Source: Tubulanus polymorphus
Taxonomy: Eukaryota > Nemertea > Palaeonemertea > Tubulaniformes > Tubulanidae
NCBI RefSeq assembly: GCF_964204645.1
Contig: NC_134027.1
Span: 23,920,485 to 23,984,484, forward strand
Direction: 5' to 3'
Length of the DNA stretch: 64,000 nt
The notes under the pieces were generated by a model that was not told the DNA's origin, made no database searches, and worked only from the letters and a program-made list of their open reading frames with translations. The position numbers and the translations under genes were made by a program. This document shows positions 53,618-64,000 of the stretch, one piece after another (positions within the stretch are counted from its first letter, which is position 1; each line of letters starts with the position of its first letter).

Positions 53618-54689
53618 GGGTCCAGGGAAATCGTACCCACCGGCGAAGTGGTATGAAATGCTACAATTATCTTTTCACAATGACAATATTCAACAGTTCG
53701 AGGATACACGGGTTCATTTTTCTGGTGTGGACAGATTATTTTAGTTCGCGGTGTATTTTCAACTTGGAAAGACGAAACGTCTCGAGTTTTGCACGTAATG
53801 CATTTCGCACGTTGTGTTCAAACGCGAATTCATATTCTCTTCTCGGGAACAGGCTGAAATAGCACAGTAACAGACGTGATGAGCTACTGAAGTATGTAAA
53901 ATTCTCCACCGGTTGAACGGAGCGCAAATGAATGCAATTTTAATTGACAACATTTTAATTATTCAACGTTAATCTAAATTTTCAATTCATTCATCTTGTT
54001 CTCTAACATAGGAATATATTAACCATTAAGTGATTGTTATTGAATTTGAAAAATGTTAGAAATGTTTCCAAATTGATTCTTGAATAGTGGACCAATAGCT
54101 AACAGTTCTACTGAAATAGAGTTTAAGCTTAAATTGTTGATTAAAAGCATCTTTGGGGCTCCATACCAGGCCTAAAGCTGCAGCTGTGCCACTTAAGACC
54201 AGCTTTTGTTACTCTATGGGCCAATCTACATGAATAAACCATCAGACCTTTTGGGCTCAAACTGTTGATTCAATGCCCCCCCTGCTCCCTAACTAATAAA
54301 ATTTCTTGCATATAATCGTTTGGGATTTCTACTCTAGGTCATCTTCATCCCTAACCATTTGAACGAAACTGAAGTCTATACAGCCTGTTGGGTTTTATAT
54401 TATGTATACAAAATAAATAACTGTGATATTTTGTTTTTTCAGTTGAAGCTATTTAAAAATTCATAAGTATATTAAAAACAAACGAAACTCCGCGGTGTGC
54501 ATGATAAACAGTACGGAAGTTAAACACTTTCGAATGAAATATATCTAACAACTGTATGTGTGTTTTTATGTAAGGCAATTTATTCATCGAAATTAAAAAA
54601 TCAAAAAAGGAAAGCTATGGTAAACTGTTAAAGTTCTGACTGTTTTGTTGACAGGCGACCCTCTTATCTTCTCTCCTAACGTATCTATA
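53618..54689. other. No gene seen
   Basis: 54160-54300 carries TTAAGACCAG and GGGCCAATCTA words of the CAGGGG-ended family. Confidence 0.4.
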
Positions 54690-54915
54690 TAATCAAGACT
54701 CTGGATTCGGTTCTGCAGTTGTGTAGGTTCAATTTGACCCGGATCCAGTTCCACAGTTGTGTAGGTTCAATGTGACTCCGGATCCAGTTCCACAGTTGTG
54801 TAGGTTTGATGTAACTCCGGATCCAGTTCCACAGTTGTGTGGGTTTAATTGGACTCTGGACCCAGTTCCACAGCATGGGTGGGTTCAATCTCTATATCCA
54901 GGTCAGCAGTTGTAG
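54690..54915 (+). repeat. 39-bp minisatellite upstream of copy E
   Basis: Five to six units (GGATCCAGTTCCACAGTTGT then GTAGGTTCAA variants), ending about 205 bp before the copy E TATA element. Confidence 0.93.
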
Positions 54916-55114
54916 ACTAAATTCGGTTTTCCAATCGGGTTTTACTCTAGTTACAATTTCACATTGTCTATTTGAGTTCCAGTTTAATTATGTAAATATT
55001 ATTCAAAAGCTGAAATTACTTTTTCATCATATTATTAGAACTCAAACGATATTTATTCTAACCAAATAGAATGTGCTCAAACATATTTGCATTCGAACAC
55101 TTCAAAAAACCGCT

Positions 55115-55185
55115 TGATGCGATAAAAACAGCCAGTTTTCACGTGTTTTTGTCAGTCGACTGAAACGTGTGGACAGAATTTCATC
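55115..55185 (+). promoter_or_regulatory. Core promoter and 5' leader of copy E
   Basis: GATAAAAAC (ATAAAA from 55122), E-box CACGTG at 55140-55145, initiator TCAGTC at 55152-55157 with predicted +1 A55154, and a 32-base leader. ACACTTCAAAAA precedes the TATA element as in B and C. Confidence 0.85.
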
Positions 55186-56888
55186 ATGTATTTCGCTGTA
55201 CTGGTTTGTCTGGTATTCGTTGCCGCCACGGATGCCGCCCCTTACAGAGACGGTAAGGTCACGACAAAAACAATCCTGTTTTTCGGGCGTGGGAGTCACC
55301 AAAATGGGTAGGTAGGTAGGTAGGAAATTTGTGTTTCTTTTTATTAAAAAATTTATTTCGGGTAATTGTCTGAAAGTGGGTTGGTCGCCGAAAATAATTT
55401 TTTTCACTGCACCAAATTCCCAATTAAAATATGTTTAGCAGTTAGAAGACCACAATAATGAAAGGAATGTGAGGTTTTTGTATAATAAACTATAAAAAAA
55501 ACTATATTTCAAACATATTTCACACTTGGAAACTTTTTATGAAAATAAAGCATCAAAATCTTGAAGAGGCCTATGATATATATTTCATATGGAATTTCTG
55601 ATCTTTCCAAGTGCCATCAATGTCTGATAAGCAAAGTTGTCTGAGCACAGCTGTACAATTTCCAGAATGAAATTGAGGGTAATGAAATAATTCTAAGATA
55701 TCGGTTTCAGTACTGACAATGAAAAAAAATTACGATGTTTTAGAAAAATTTACGAGAATGGAGAGCTTTGAAATCGGTGAACCGCATATTTAGTAAAAGT
55801 TATTTCATCCAAAATTTTGAAATAGGGTCGGTAGGCAATTTCATTTCATTTCGAAAAAATAATTCCGATAATTAGTCGATGTGATTTCAGGTAATTGTAC
55901 TGCGCAGAGGTTCCCTGAATCCAGCTACGACACGACGAACAATCGATATGAAGAGACGATTGGCTGTACACTGTGTCACTGTGAGAATCGTACAACGGAC
56001 GTCGTCTGCGAAACGTAAGTCTTTTTCGAAATAAATCGATCAAATTAAAAGATTCCGTTTATGGCTAGATACGTTTTTTAATGTGACATGTGTATTTACT
56101 ATTGATTATTTTTGATTATTCATGAATATTATATATGAGTGGCCACCTACCAATCAGAAACGTTGTTTTTCATAATTGCTCGTAGTTGAAATCAAAGCCA
56201 GAAGCGGAATAAGAACGGACTTATAATTTAAGGACGTATAAACCTATCGAGCGTCCGTGGAAGAGCTAAACACAGGGGTGGACCCAGAGGCCAATTCTGG
56301 ACTTGTAACATCCGAAAAGTTCGTTCAGTCCAAAAGGGGATATCAGGTGGTTTCCTTCAATAAAATTTACCAATTTCCTTCGTCGACAAAATGAAAAAGG
56401 GCCCTCAAAAATTTAATGGACTAGTCTCATCAGGACCGTATCTGGAAAATTTTGGAAAAGTGCCCTTTTGCAAATATCATTGTATAGTACTGCCCTATTT
56501 CGGGTTTCTCTGTCTCCCCCCCCCCAACAAAAAGATAAAATGCTAGGTACTGTCCTGTTTATAAGTCACCTTGGACCCGCCCCTGATTCACTTGTGCGAA
56601 ACGTTGCTTACGTTTCAGTTTTACTGCAGGTGCGGCGTTATGACGATGGCCCTACCCCCTTGCGAGTACAAACACATGTTGGACGAAGAGTGTTATTTCG
56701 GCAACGTAACAGATACGTGGCCCGGATGTTGTTCGAAGCACGAAACGATCTGCGAAGACTCGGGCGACTACGAATCTCTGTTCAATAGTGACGATTTCGC
56801 CATATTCAACGAAACCCATTTCGCCATTGCGGCTACGTGTGACCCTGACGCCCCAGAACCCCCGATGGTAGCATCTATGGTTGGATAA
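55186..56888 (+). CDS. Secreted cysteine-rich (VWC-like) protein, copy E
   Basis: Three exons: 55186-55252, 55891-56014 and 56630-56888; GT-AG introns in phases 1 and 2; predicted precursor 149 residues. Exon 1 is a signal peptide (MYFAVLVCLVFVAATDAA). Exon 2 has NCTAQRFPESS, CTLCHC and VVCET. Exon 3 has CGVMTMALPPC, EECYFGNVTDTWPGCC, TICEDSGDY, FNETHF and CDP, with a proline/methionine-rich end longer than in C. Twelve cysteines are expected. N-glycosylation sequons are NCT, NVT and NET. A hAT-like MITE (56273-56585) sits in intron 2 close to the acceptor. TACAGTAATGATTT after the stop is shared with C. Confidence 0.9.
56273..56585. mobile_element. hAT-like MITE in intron 2 of copy E
   Basis: Left CAGGGGTGGACCCAGAGG; reverse complement of right CAGGGGCGGGTCCAAGG. 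These CAGGGG(C/T)GG ends are typical of non-autonomous hAT elements. The 8-bp target duplication was not visible. Confidence 0.65.
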
Positions 56889-57109
56889 TGAGTCGGCGTA
56901 CAGTAATGATTTATTGAATGATTACGTACATAAAACAATTAAGAATCTAACAAGTACGCCGCCTTTATCGCAACGTATCTAATTTTGAGTAAGTTGTGGA
57001 TTCTTTTATGTATCAACGAAGTTATTATGAAGATGTAACAAAATATAAAGAAATAGAAAATGAAATATAAGCTATGAATATCAAAAGCAAAAAGCGAACA
57101 TTTTTTCTT

Positions 57110-57345
57110 ACGATTCTTTTTGCAAAATGAAATTGCGCGATGGGACTCGAACCTGGTGTAGCAGCACGAACCCGATTGTCATATATTGAGGCTTTGATAC
57201 CTTTGCTCACGAGTAAAACGAGGGAGATTACAGAAGAAAGTAAATAAAATATGGTCACCCAGCAGCGATAACGGGCTTTCTGCACTGATAATTCTGTTAC
57301 GGGAGCGATGAGGAACAACGTTACCAGCTATCCCACCAGATGGCG
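57110..57345 (-). repeat. Possible tRNA-derived SINE
   Basis: On minus a Pol III B-box word GGTTCGAGTCC (plus 57143-57153) lies downstream of CTCGTTTTACTCGTGAGCAA. No full cloverleaf. ACCAGATGG.GTGACG at its right end also occurs near 46393. A hydrophobic 97-residue ORF across it is probably not coding. Confidence 0.35.
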
Positions 57346-57376
57346 TGACGATCACTCAGTCTTCAACTTAGCTAAA

Positions 57377-57603
57377 TTCATTAAGACCGGCTTAGATGTA
57401 TATAGATCCCTCCAATAGTATATATAGTATTGTAAATAGTTGATGTATATATATTTCGTTACGTTTTCATTCTCTAAATTTTAATCACTTCAGTGTTGTT
57501 TTGTAAATATTTGTATATACATGTGTAATAGTTTTCCTCCATATACCATGGAAATGGTTGGAGTGTAAATAAATCGTAATCGTAATCGTAATCGTAATCT
57601 TTC
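57377..57603 (+). mobile_element. Retroposon 3' end with (TAATCG)n tail
   Basis: GGCTTAGATGTATATAGATC, CCTCCAATAGTA, TTGTAAATAGT ... GGAGTGTAAATAAATCG, ending in four TAATCG units. A sister copy lies at 57960-58163. Confidence 0.7.
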
Positions 57604-57959
57604 TATTCTATTCTGTTCTTTAAATTTAGAACTGGGTATTATGTTTTGCCTGTAAATAAAATAGCAAACCTTCAGTTTTAGATAGAAATGAAAGATTATG
57701 TTCCGCTTGTAATGTTTAAGGTGATGAATTACGTTTTAGTTGATGAAATCCGTGAAAACATTTTGAATTTGAACCCTTTTGACTTCACTCTTGAGAATGG
57801 TTTTTAGGATAAAACCGAAAATTCGAGTTTTTAATAAATTCTTTGAAGTTTTGATGTTTTAAATCTTTTTCGAACTTGTGATTGTGGGACTCATATTTTA
57901 TCCTTTTGGCAATCTTGAAATTCTAAAAATTCCTACAATCCACTTCGCAAAATTCATAA

Positions 57960-58163
57960 AAAAAGGCTTAGATGTATCTAGATCCCTCCAATTATTAGTA
58001 TGTTGTAAATAGTGTTGTTAATAACTAGGTTATATATTATTATGACAAGTTTATAATTTCTGTTGTTAGTAAATATTGTCTATTTCATAGTCTCCCTCTA
58101 TGTACCATTGACATGGGGTATAAATGGTCGGAATGTAAATAAAATCCTAATCCTAATCCTCGC
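57960..58163 (+). mobile_element. Retroposon 3' end with (TAATCC)n tail
   Basis: AGGCTTAGATGTATCTAGAT, CCTCCAATTATTAGTA, GTTGTAAATAGT ... GGAATGTAAATAAAATCC, ending in about three TAATCC units. Same family as 57377-57603 but a different tail hexamer. Confidence 0.7.
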
Positions 58164-58299
58164 GTTATCAAAAAAAAATTAGGTAATTTTCAATGAATTT
58201 TGAACTAGAATTTCAGGCTCCCTCTGGACGTTAAATGAAAGCTCATCTATTTCATAGAACAAAACGTATAAGACATGATAATATTTACAATTAAAGGGT

Positions 58300-58745
58300 G
58301 AAAAGTGTTTGATTTTGCTTGCGTTCTGTAGCGTGATAGAGTTTAAGGGCAGTTCGTATTCGATAAAATGCAGACCTTCGTCGTGGAGGACTTTGATGAA
58401 ACGGTGCTCGAAGGTAAAACGCTGCGTTGTGACATCAAATACATTCGCAGTTCAACGCTTCGTATGGATTTCAACACGAGTCCCATGTAGGGACGTCTCA
58501 AGGCCTATAAAACTCGGAATTAACAGGACGAGCCTGGAATTGTATTCAATTTCGGCTATTTGACCTTCAAAAAGTGTTACTTTTGAGGATTCGGGCAGTT
58601 CGTCGTCATTCACTTTCAGAAATTACACAAAACAGAAAGTCAGTAACTCCCGGATGATTTTTCTCAGGAATCATTCCGGAAATGTCTTTCCGTCGTGAAC
58701 CCCTTAGCCTTCCCATGATTCGGTCCTAGGCGCATTTCCAATGCA
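58300..58745 (-). pseudogene. Degenerate coding relic, family unknown
   Basis: On minus, 58615-58455 reads KVNDDELPESSKVTLFEGQI and on through IEYNSRLVLLIPSFIGLETS with protein-like composition. One TGA (plus 58452-58454) interrupts it, after which TANVFDVTTQRFTFEHRFIK and HDEGLHFIEYELPLNS follow in the same frame to about 58320. Upstream, another frame gives KDISGMIPEKNHPGVTDF up to 58616, so at least one frameshift is also present. I do not recognise the family. It is not related to the cysteine-rich or GPCR genes. Confidence 0.5.
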
Positions 58746-59296
58746 CAGTGTTTCCCTGCATCTTATCAATGAAGATCATTTTCATAACCGAAGTTTGTTG
58801 AAACAAACGAAACGCGACGCGGATCGCATAATGAATATAAAACGACACTTAAGTTAAACACTTTAGAATAAAATATTATATTCAACGTCTGTTATGTAAG
58901 GCAATTTATTCGGCGAACTTTTCAAACGGACAGTTTTGGTGTAAACTGTTGAAATTGTGACTATTTTGTGGCCTGATGATCCTCTCCCGAAATATCCCAG
59001 TAGTAAAGCTTCCATACATACACAAGCGGTAATATTTCCAAGATATTTGTTGCAGATATTTAATATGAAATGTAGTTATTGTCAGATTTGATTCGGAACC
59101 CAGTGCCGTATAACGCGAAAAACGAAATATAAATATGAACGTTGCACCGAAGTATGTTCTTGCAAAGTTATCGCGTCTCGACGTAAGAATTTGCGGATGT
59201 GGTCATTTTTGTAGTGGTTTGATTTTGCACAGTCGTACAATACACACTCTAAAGGGTCCATGACTATACACATGTCATTGCATAGTATCGTACTGT
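58746..59296. other. No gene seen
   Basis: Words near 58800-58900 (AAACACTTTAGAATAAAATAT, GTAAGGCAATTTATTC) recur from 54520-54585, upstream of copy E, so this is homologous flanking sequence of the duplication unit. Confidence 0.5.
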
Positions 59297-61335
59297 AGAT
59301 CCAGTTCCACAGTTGTGTGGGTTTAATTTGATCCGGATCCAGTTCCACAGTTGTGTGGGTTTAATTCGACTCTGGATCCAGTTCCACAGCTGTGCGGGTT
59401 TAATTCGACTCTGGATCCAGTTTCACAGCTGTGTGGGTTTAATTCGACTCTGGATCCAGTTCCACAGTTGTGTGGGTTTAATTCGACTCTGGATCCAGTT
59501 CCTCAGTTGTGTGGGTTTAATTCGACTCTGGATCCAGTTCCACAGTTGTGTGGGTTTAATTCGACTCTGGATCCAGTTCCACAGTTGTGTGGGTTTAATT
59601 CGACTCTGGATCCAGTTTCACAGCTGTGTGGGTTTAATTCGACTCTGGATCCAGTTCCACAGTTGTGTGGGTTTAATTCCACTCTGGATCCAGTTCCACA
59701 GTTGTGTGGGTTTAATTCGACTCTGGATCCAGTTCCACAGTTGTGTGGGTTTAATTCGACTCTGGATCCAGTTTCACAGCTGTGTGGGTTTAATTCGACT
59801 CTGGATCCAGTTCCACAGTTGTGTGGGTTTAATTCCACTCTGGATCCAGTTCCACAGTTGTGTGGGTTTAATTCGACTCTGGATCCAGTTTCACAGCTGT
59901 GTGGGTTTAATTCGACTCTGGATCCAGTTCCACAGTTGTGTGGGTTTAATTCGACTCTGGATACAGTTCCTCAGTTGTGCGGGTTTAATTCGACTCTGGA
60001 TCCAGTTTCACAGCTGTGTGGGTTTAATTCGACTCTGGATCCAGTTTCACAGTTGTGTGGGTTTAATTTGACTCTGGATCCAGTTCTACAGTTGTGTGGG
60101 TTTAATTCGACTCTGGATCCAGTTCCACAGTTGTGTGGGTTTAATTTGACTCTGGATCCAGTTCTACAGTTGTGTGGGTTTGATTCGACTCTGGATCCAG
60201 TTTCACAGCTGTGTGGGTTTAATTCGACTCTGGATCCAGTTCCACAGTTGTGTGGGTTTAATTCGACTCTGGATCCAGTTCCTCAGTTGTGTGGGTTTAA
60301 TTCGACTCTGGATCCAGTTCCACAGTTGTGTGGGTTTAATTCGACTCTGGATCCAGTTCCACAGTTGTGTGGGTTTAATTCGACTCTGGATCCAGTTTCA
60401 CAGCTGTGTGGGTTTAATTCGACTCTGGATCCAGTTCCACAGTTGTGTGGGTTTAATTCCACTCTGGATCCAGTTCCACAGTTGTGTGGGTTTAATTCCA
60501 CTCTGGATCCAGTTCCACAGTTGTGTGGGTTTAATTCGACTCTGGATCCAGTTTCACAGCTGTGTGGGTTTAATTCGACTCTGGATCCAGTTCCACAGTT
60601 GTGTGGGTTTAATTCGACTCTGGATCCAGTTCCACAGTTGTGTGGGTTTAATTCGACTCTGGATCCAGTTTCACAGCTGTGTGGGTTTAATTCGACTCTG
60701 GATCCAGTTCCACCGTTGTGTGGGTTTAATTCGACTCTGGATCCAGTTCCTCAGTTGTGTGGGTTTAATTCGACTCTGGATCCAGTTTCACAGCTGTGAG
60801 GGTTTAATTCGACTCTGGATCCAGTTCCACAGTTGTGTGGGTTTAATTTGACTCTGGATCCAGTTCCACAGTTGTGTGGGTTTGATTCGACTCTGGATCC
60901 AGTTCCACAGTTGTGTGGGTTCAATTTGACTCTGGATCCAGTTCTACAGTTGTGTGGGTTTGATTCGACTCTAGATCCAGTTTCACAGTTGTGTGGGTTT
61001 AATTTGACTCTGGATCCAGTTCTACAGTTGTGTGGGTTTATTCGACTCTGGATCCAGTTCCACAGTTGTGTGGGTTTGATTCGACTCTGGATCCAGTTCC
61101 ACAGTTGTGTGGGTTTGATTCGACTCTAAATCCAGTTCCACAGTTGTGTGGGTTTGATTTGACTCTGGATCCAGTTCTACAGTTGTGTGGGTTTGATTTG
61201 ACTCTGGATCCAGTTCCACAGTTGTGTAGATTCAATTTGGCCTTTGACCCAGTTTCACGTGTTTGTTCAACTCAACAATTTAATTATTTAATCCAGTTCC
61301 ACACAGTCAGCTGTAAAAGTTTGATTTGACTTTGA
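59297..61335 (+). repeat. Large 39-bp minisatellite array (about 50 units) upstream of copy F
   Basis: The unit is GTTCCACAGTTGTGTGGGTT then TAATTCGACTCTGGATCCA. CCACA and TGTGG in each unit can pair, and TGGATCCA is self-complementary. Marked variants are TTTCACAGCTG, CCTCAGTTG and TAATTCC. The TTTCACAGCTG variant sits at 59421, 59616, 59772, 59889, 60006 and again at 60201, 60396, 60552, 60669, 60786, each exactly 780 later. The unit is 13 codons, so long ORFs (482, 252 and 225 residues) are artefacts. Confidence 0.98.
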
Positions 61336-61699
61336 ACCCAGTTTGAATCGGGTTCTATTCTTCAGCCAGTCTTAGCAGTGCTTGTCTCCACAGAGATCTC
61401 CTTCGCTAAGGTGCTCGTATTGATAGTTTAGTTCAAGTGGTTTGAAAGTATTGAGAAAATGTCGTTCGCATCTTAGTGTGTGTGGTACATCAGACACTAA
61501 GGTTCTCGGTGAAGTTCTATATTAGACATAACTTCATATGTTTGATATGAGCTCACATACAATTTATGAATATATGCAACATTATTCAATAAAAAGTTCC
61601 TTTTCTTCATTATACCAATTGTAAACTTAACAATATTTATTTCATCAAATGATATTTTGCTTAAACACATTTACATTCGAACACTTGAAAACCCGCTCT
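61336..61699. other. Spacer between array and copy F promoter
   Basis: Contains a decayed piece of the 108-bp family (GTTCTCGGTGAAGTTCTA near 61501). No gene. Confidence 0.4.
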
Positions 61700-61766
61700 A
61701 CACGATATAAACGGCAAGTTTACGTGTTTATGTCAGTCGACTCAAACTTGTGGACAGAATTTCATC
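61700..61766 (+). promoter_or_regulatory. Core promoter and 5' leader of copy F
   Basis: A consensus TATAAA at 61706, initiator TCAGTC at 61733-61738 with predicted +1 A61735 (TATA at -29), leader of 32 bases with TTGTGGACAGAATTTCATC. Confidence 0.88.
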
Positions 61767-62983
61767 ATGTATTTAGCTGCATTATTGGTTTGCGTGGTAT
61801 TTGCTGGTGTTGCAGAGGCGGCCCTCAGTCGAGAAATAGGTGAGCCGATACTCGGGTCGATTTCATTTTTACTATTCAATTGCGAATTTGAAATTCATTG
61901 TAAAAATCACGATCACGCTTTGACAGGACACAAAAATTATTTTATAGAAAATAAACGCCAATTTACGCAATCGTAATTGTTATTTTGAAACGCCCCGATT
62001 TTGATGACGTAGTGCACATCCTCTCACACGAATTAGTTAGCAATATATAGAAAAAACCGTTACAAAATTGTTTTTATTCTGTGATAGCTACTATGCGTTG
62101 TCTAAGGGGTTCTCTGTGAGTCGATGTGCATTACGTCATCAACAATGACGTTTCAAGATAACTCTTTTTCTATTTCATAAATTTTCATTTCTTTTTTGAT
62201 GATACATTTGCCCTACGTCAGACTGGGCCAATTTCGGTTATCGGAGTTAGTCGACTATAGTTGAACTAAACGAAACCGAGTGTCAGTAAGTCGTTAGTTC
62301 CGACCTACCTCCAAGATAGCCGACACTGTGAAATACGTTACGACCGAACTATAGTGCGTTCGGTTATTAGTTCCGACCAGCTAGTCGACTAGCTACGAAA
62401 ACCGAAGTTAGCCCCGTTGCTGGACAATTCACATCTTCACCCGTCAAGGGATTCGAACCCACTACGCTAAAGCTGTTCCCCGAACCCCTTGACCTCACGA
62501 GTAGTTGGAGTCGTTACCAGCCGACCAGAATCCGGTCGTACCAATTACAGCGCTCGTAACAAACCGTCAGTAGACTTCTGTTGGTTTTCCCGTTAAATTG
62601 ACCAATCAGCGAACGTTTTACCGAACAAGGAAGTATTTCGCAAATCGATATATGACGTCACGCGCAACAGCGCCAGTAATGAAATCACGCTTCGTGAGGC
62701 CAGGGGGCTGGTGGAAGCGAGTTCGGGAGTGATACCGGACCCCTGGCAAGTGAGGATGGACAATTCAATTCAATTGCCGATATAGTCAAATTCAAATTAC
62801 CTTTATTGATACTTATTTTACGGCATCGAAAATAAACAAAATCGGTATCATGATTTCAGATGGTTGCACTGTTGAGAGGTTCCCTGATTCCAGTCTCAAC
62901 GAGGTTGAAAAGCGTTACGAGGAAAAGACTGATTGCGAACTGTGTTACTGTAAGGATCGCGCCGGAGACGTTACCTGCGAAAC
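61767..62983 (+). CDS. Secreted cysteine-rich (VWC-like) protein, copy F, incomplete at window edge
   Basis: Exon 1 (61767-61839; signal peptide MYLAALLVCVVFAGVAEA) and exon 2 (62860-62983) with DGCTVERFPDSSLNEV, CELCYC and VTCET, ending AC|GTAAGT in phase 2 as in copy E. No exon 3 was found in the remaining 1 kb; intron 2 of copy C is 1.2 kb, so exon 3 probably lies beyond 64000. Intron 1 holds two MITEs, a tRNA-like SINE block and the sequence block shared with copy B. Confidence 0.85.
61985..62150. mobile_element. MITE with TGATGACGTA..GTGCACATC ends
   Basis: Left GATTTTGATGACGTAGTGCA then CATCCTCTCACA; right reverse complement TTGATGACGTAATGCACATC then GACTCACA. GACGTAGTGCACA recurs at 63493 and 63613. 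Confidence 0.65.
62224..62415. mobile_element. MITE, about 190 bp, with 30-bp inverted ends
   Basis: Left GGGCCAATTTCGGTTATCGG and AGTTAGTCGACTA; reverse complement of right GGGGCTAACTTCGGTTTTCG and TAGCTAGTCGACT. Confidence 0.7.
62440..62760 (-). repeat. SINE-like block with Pol III B box, shared with copy B intron
   Basis: B box GGTTCGAATCC on minus (plus 62449-62459), then CTAAAGCTGTTCCCCGAAC (62467-62486) and GCGAGTTCGGGAGTGATACC (from 62718), which are adjacent in copy B intron 1. Confidence 0.5.
62760..62822 (-). repeat. Retroposon 3' tail (minus)
   Basis: CAATTCAATTCAATT and TCAAATTCAAATTACCTTTA read on minus as a TAAAGGTAATTTGAATTTGA tail. Confidence 0.5.
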
Positions 62984-64000
62984 GTAAGTCTTTGTCCAAA
63001 ATTTGTATTAAAATAATTGAAAGATCTCGTACAAGATTTATTCTGCTAACTTAGCTAGCTACCGGCGAAAACTGCAAAATCTCGAGGCAAATAACACTAA
63101 AACACATTAACGCTTTATTGGCCGCCGACCACACTCACAACTATATCTGTTCTACTTCGATTTTCGATTTCGAAATCAAATGTTTCGTTCCTGGTGGGAG
63201 TGTTGGGTTTGACAGGCATACAAAATCAAAACAAATCAAGCGAAATCTACCAGTTGAATAGAAATAACAGGTCGGGTCAATCCCTATTTCAAGATCAAAA
63301 ATCATATCTCATCTCCATCTACTAAACAAGAAAACTAGAGCTTGAAATTCTATTGAAGCCTTGAAAAATAACACGTTGTCGACTATTGATGATATAATAT
63401 TTCTTATCATATGATATCAAGGGTTAATAAAGTTATTTTGAATTTGAATATGATTGAATTCACTGACAGCCAGTCTAGCCCCGCTATATTGATGACGTAG
63501 TGCACATCTTCTCAAAAATGATGATTGAAATTTACCAAATAATTTGAAGTATATCTAATTACGAAATAAACGCCTAAATTCACAATATTGTAACTGTTAT
63601 TTTGAAACGGCAATATGACGTAGTGCACACAGACTTACACAACCCCCTTATATAACCCAACATGAGGGTGCCTGGCCAGCACTGTGGCGCTTGCGCGTTC
63701 GCATTCAAAAACTAACCCCAAATAACAACATATTTCCGTCTTTTTCTCCTCGTTCACTTCCTCCTTCCGTTCGGGTACCAGAACACAGTAGTAAATCGAT
63801 GAACATCGTAAACGTAACTCGCAATACTATACGTAAAAAGTAACTTGTAAGTTGCTTCATGGCTTCTAGAAGAACCAGTTTGTGACTTTCTCAAAAGGTA
63901 TTAAAAATGAACTGATCCTTTGTCCTCAAAAATAATTCATTAATGAGCAATTAAAAATTGATGAAAAATATCAACATGTAAAATCAGCAACATGATTTTG
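62984..64000. other. Intron 2 of copy F (open to window end)
   Basis: A retroposon-like end AATAAAGTTATTTTGAATTT at 63427 and two GACGTAGTGCACA words (63493, 63613) of the MITE family at 61985. No exon recognised. Confidence 0.45.

Noticed and set aside
57025-57318. 97-residue hydrophobic minus ORF as a GPCR or membrane protein
   Set aside because: It overlaps a tRNA-like repeat and lacks any receptor motif.
59313-60851. Long ORFs of 482, 252 and 225 residues with 13-residue repeats
   Set aside because: The 39-bp unit is a multiple of three, so several frames stay open on both strands. There is no signal, promoter or splice support, and the same unit occurs in blocks of different orientation elsewhere.
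59297-61335. CRISPR-like array
   Set aside because: Units abut with no unique spacers, and the host is clearly a eukaryote.

Overview
The window is metazoan genomic DNA. Genes are interrupted by GT-AG introns and there is a eukaryotic tRNA-Ser. The non-coding DNA is full of minisatellites, short inverted-repeat transposons (MITEs), LINE/SINE tails and long AT microsatellites. Class A GPCR genes, a CoA-dependent acyltransferase-fold gene and TATA/initiator core promoters (TCAGTC) fit an invertebrate. A lophotrochozoan is my guess; the sequence does not fix the species.

Layout. Positions 1-31,400 hold no protein gene that I can support. They contain tandem arrays (unit lengths about 16, 25, 28, 31, 39, 47 and 56 bp), dispersed repeat families and CpG-rich tracts. 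Positions 31,465-33,846 carry a two-exon gene for a membrane-anchored acyltransferase/condensation-fold protein. A tRNA-Ser(AGA) gene lies at 34,481-34,562 (minus).

From about 33,900 to the right edge lies a tandem family of small secreted cysteine-rich proteins. Each complete gene has three exons: a signal-peptide exon, a CxxCxC exon and a CC-containing exon, with intron phases 1 and 2. Members are a relic first exon (33.9 kb), copy B (38.3-40.7 kb, no third exon found), C (45.9-47.7 kb), D (51.1-49.7 kb, minus strand), E (55.2-56.9 kb) and F (61.8 kb, running off the window). The cysteine layout resembles a von Willebrand factor C (VWC) domain with an extra C-terminal tail. Every copy has nearly the same core promoter, and B, C, E and F each have a block of one 39-bp minisatellite a few hundred bases upstream. 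The block before copy F has about 50 units and contains a 780-bp higher-order duplication.

Interspersed are an intact intronless class A GPCR (52.6-53.6 kb), a frameshifted GPCR relic (41.0-41.9 kb, minus), a LINE C-terminal relic split from its upstream part by a MITE, an unidentified degenerate coding relic (58.3-58.7 kb, minus), and a roughly 400-bp inverted duplication (37.1/44.3 kb) bracketing copy B. The genes do not form a pathway. The right half reads as a birth-and-death cluster of secreted proteins whose duplication unit includes its promoter and minisatellite.
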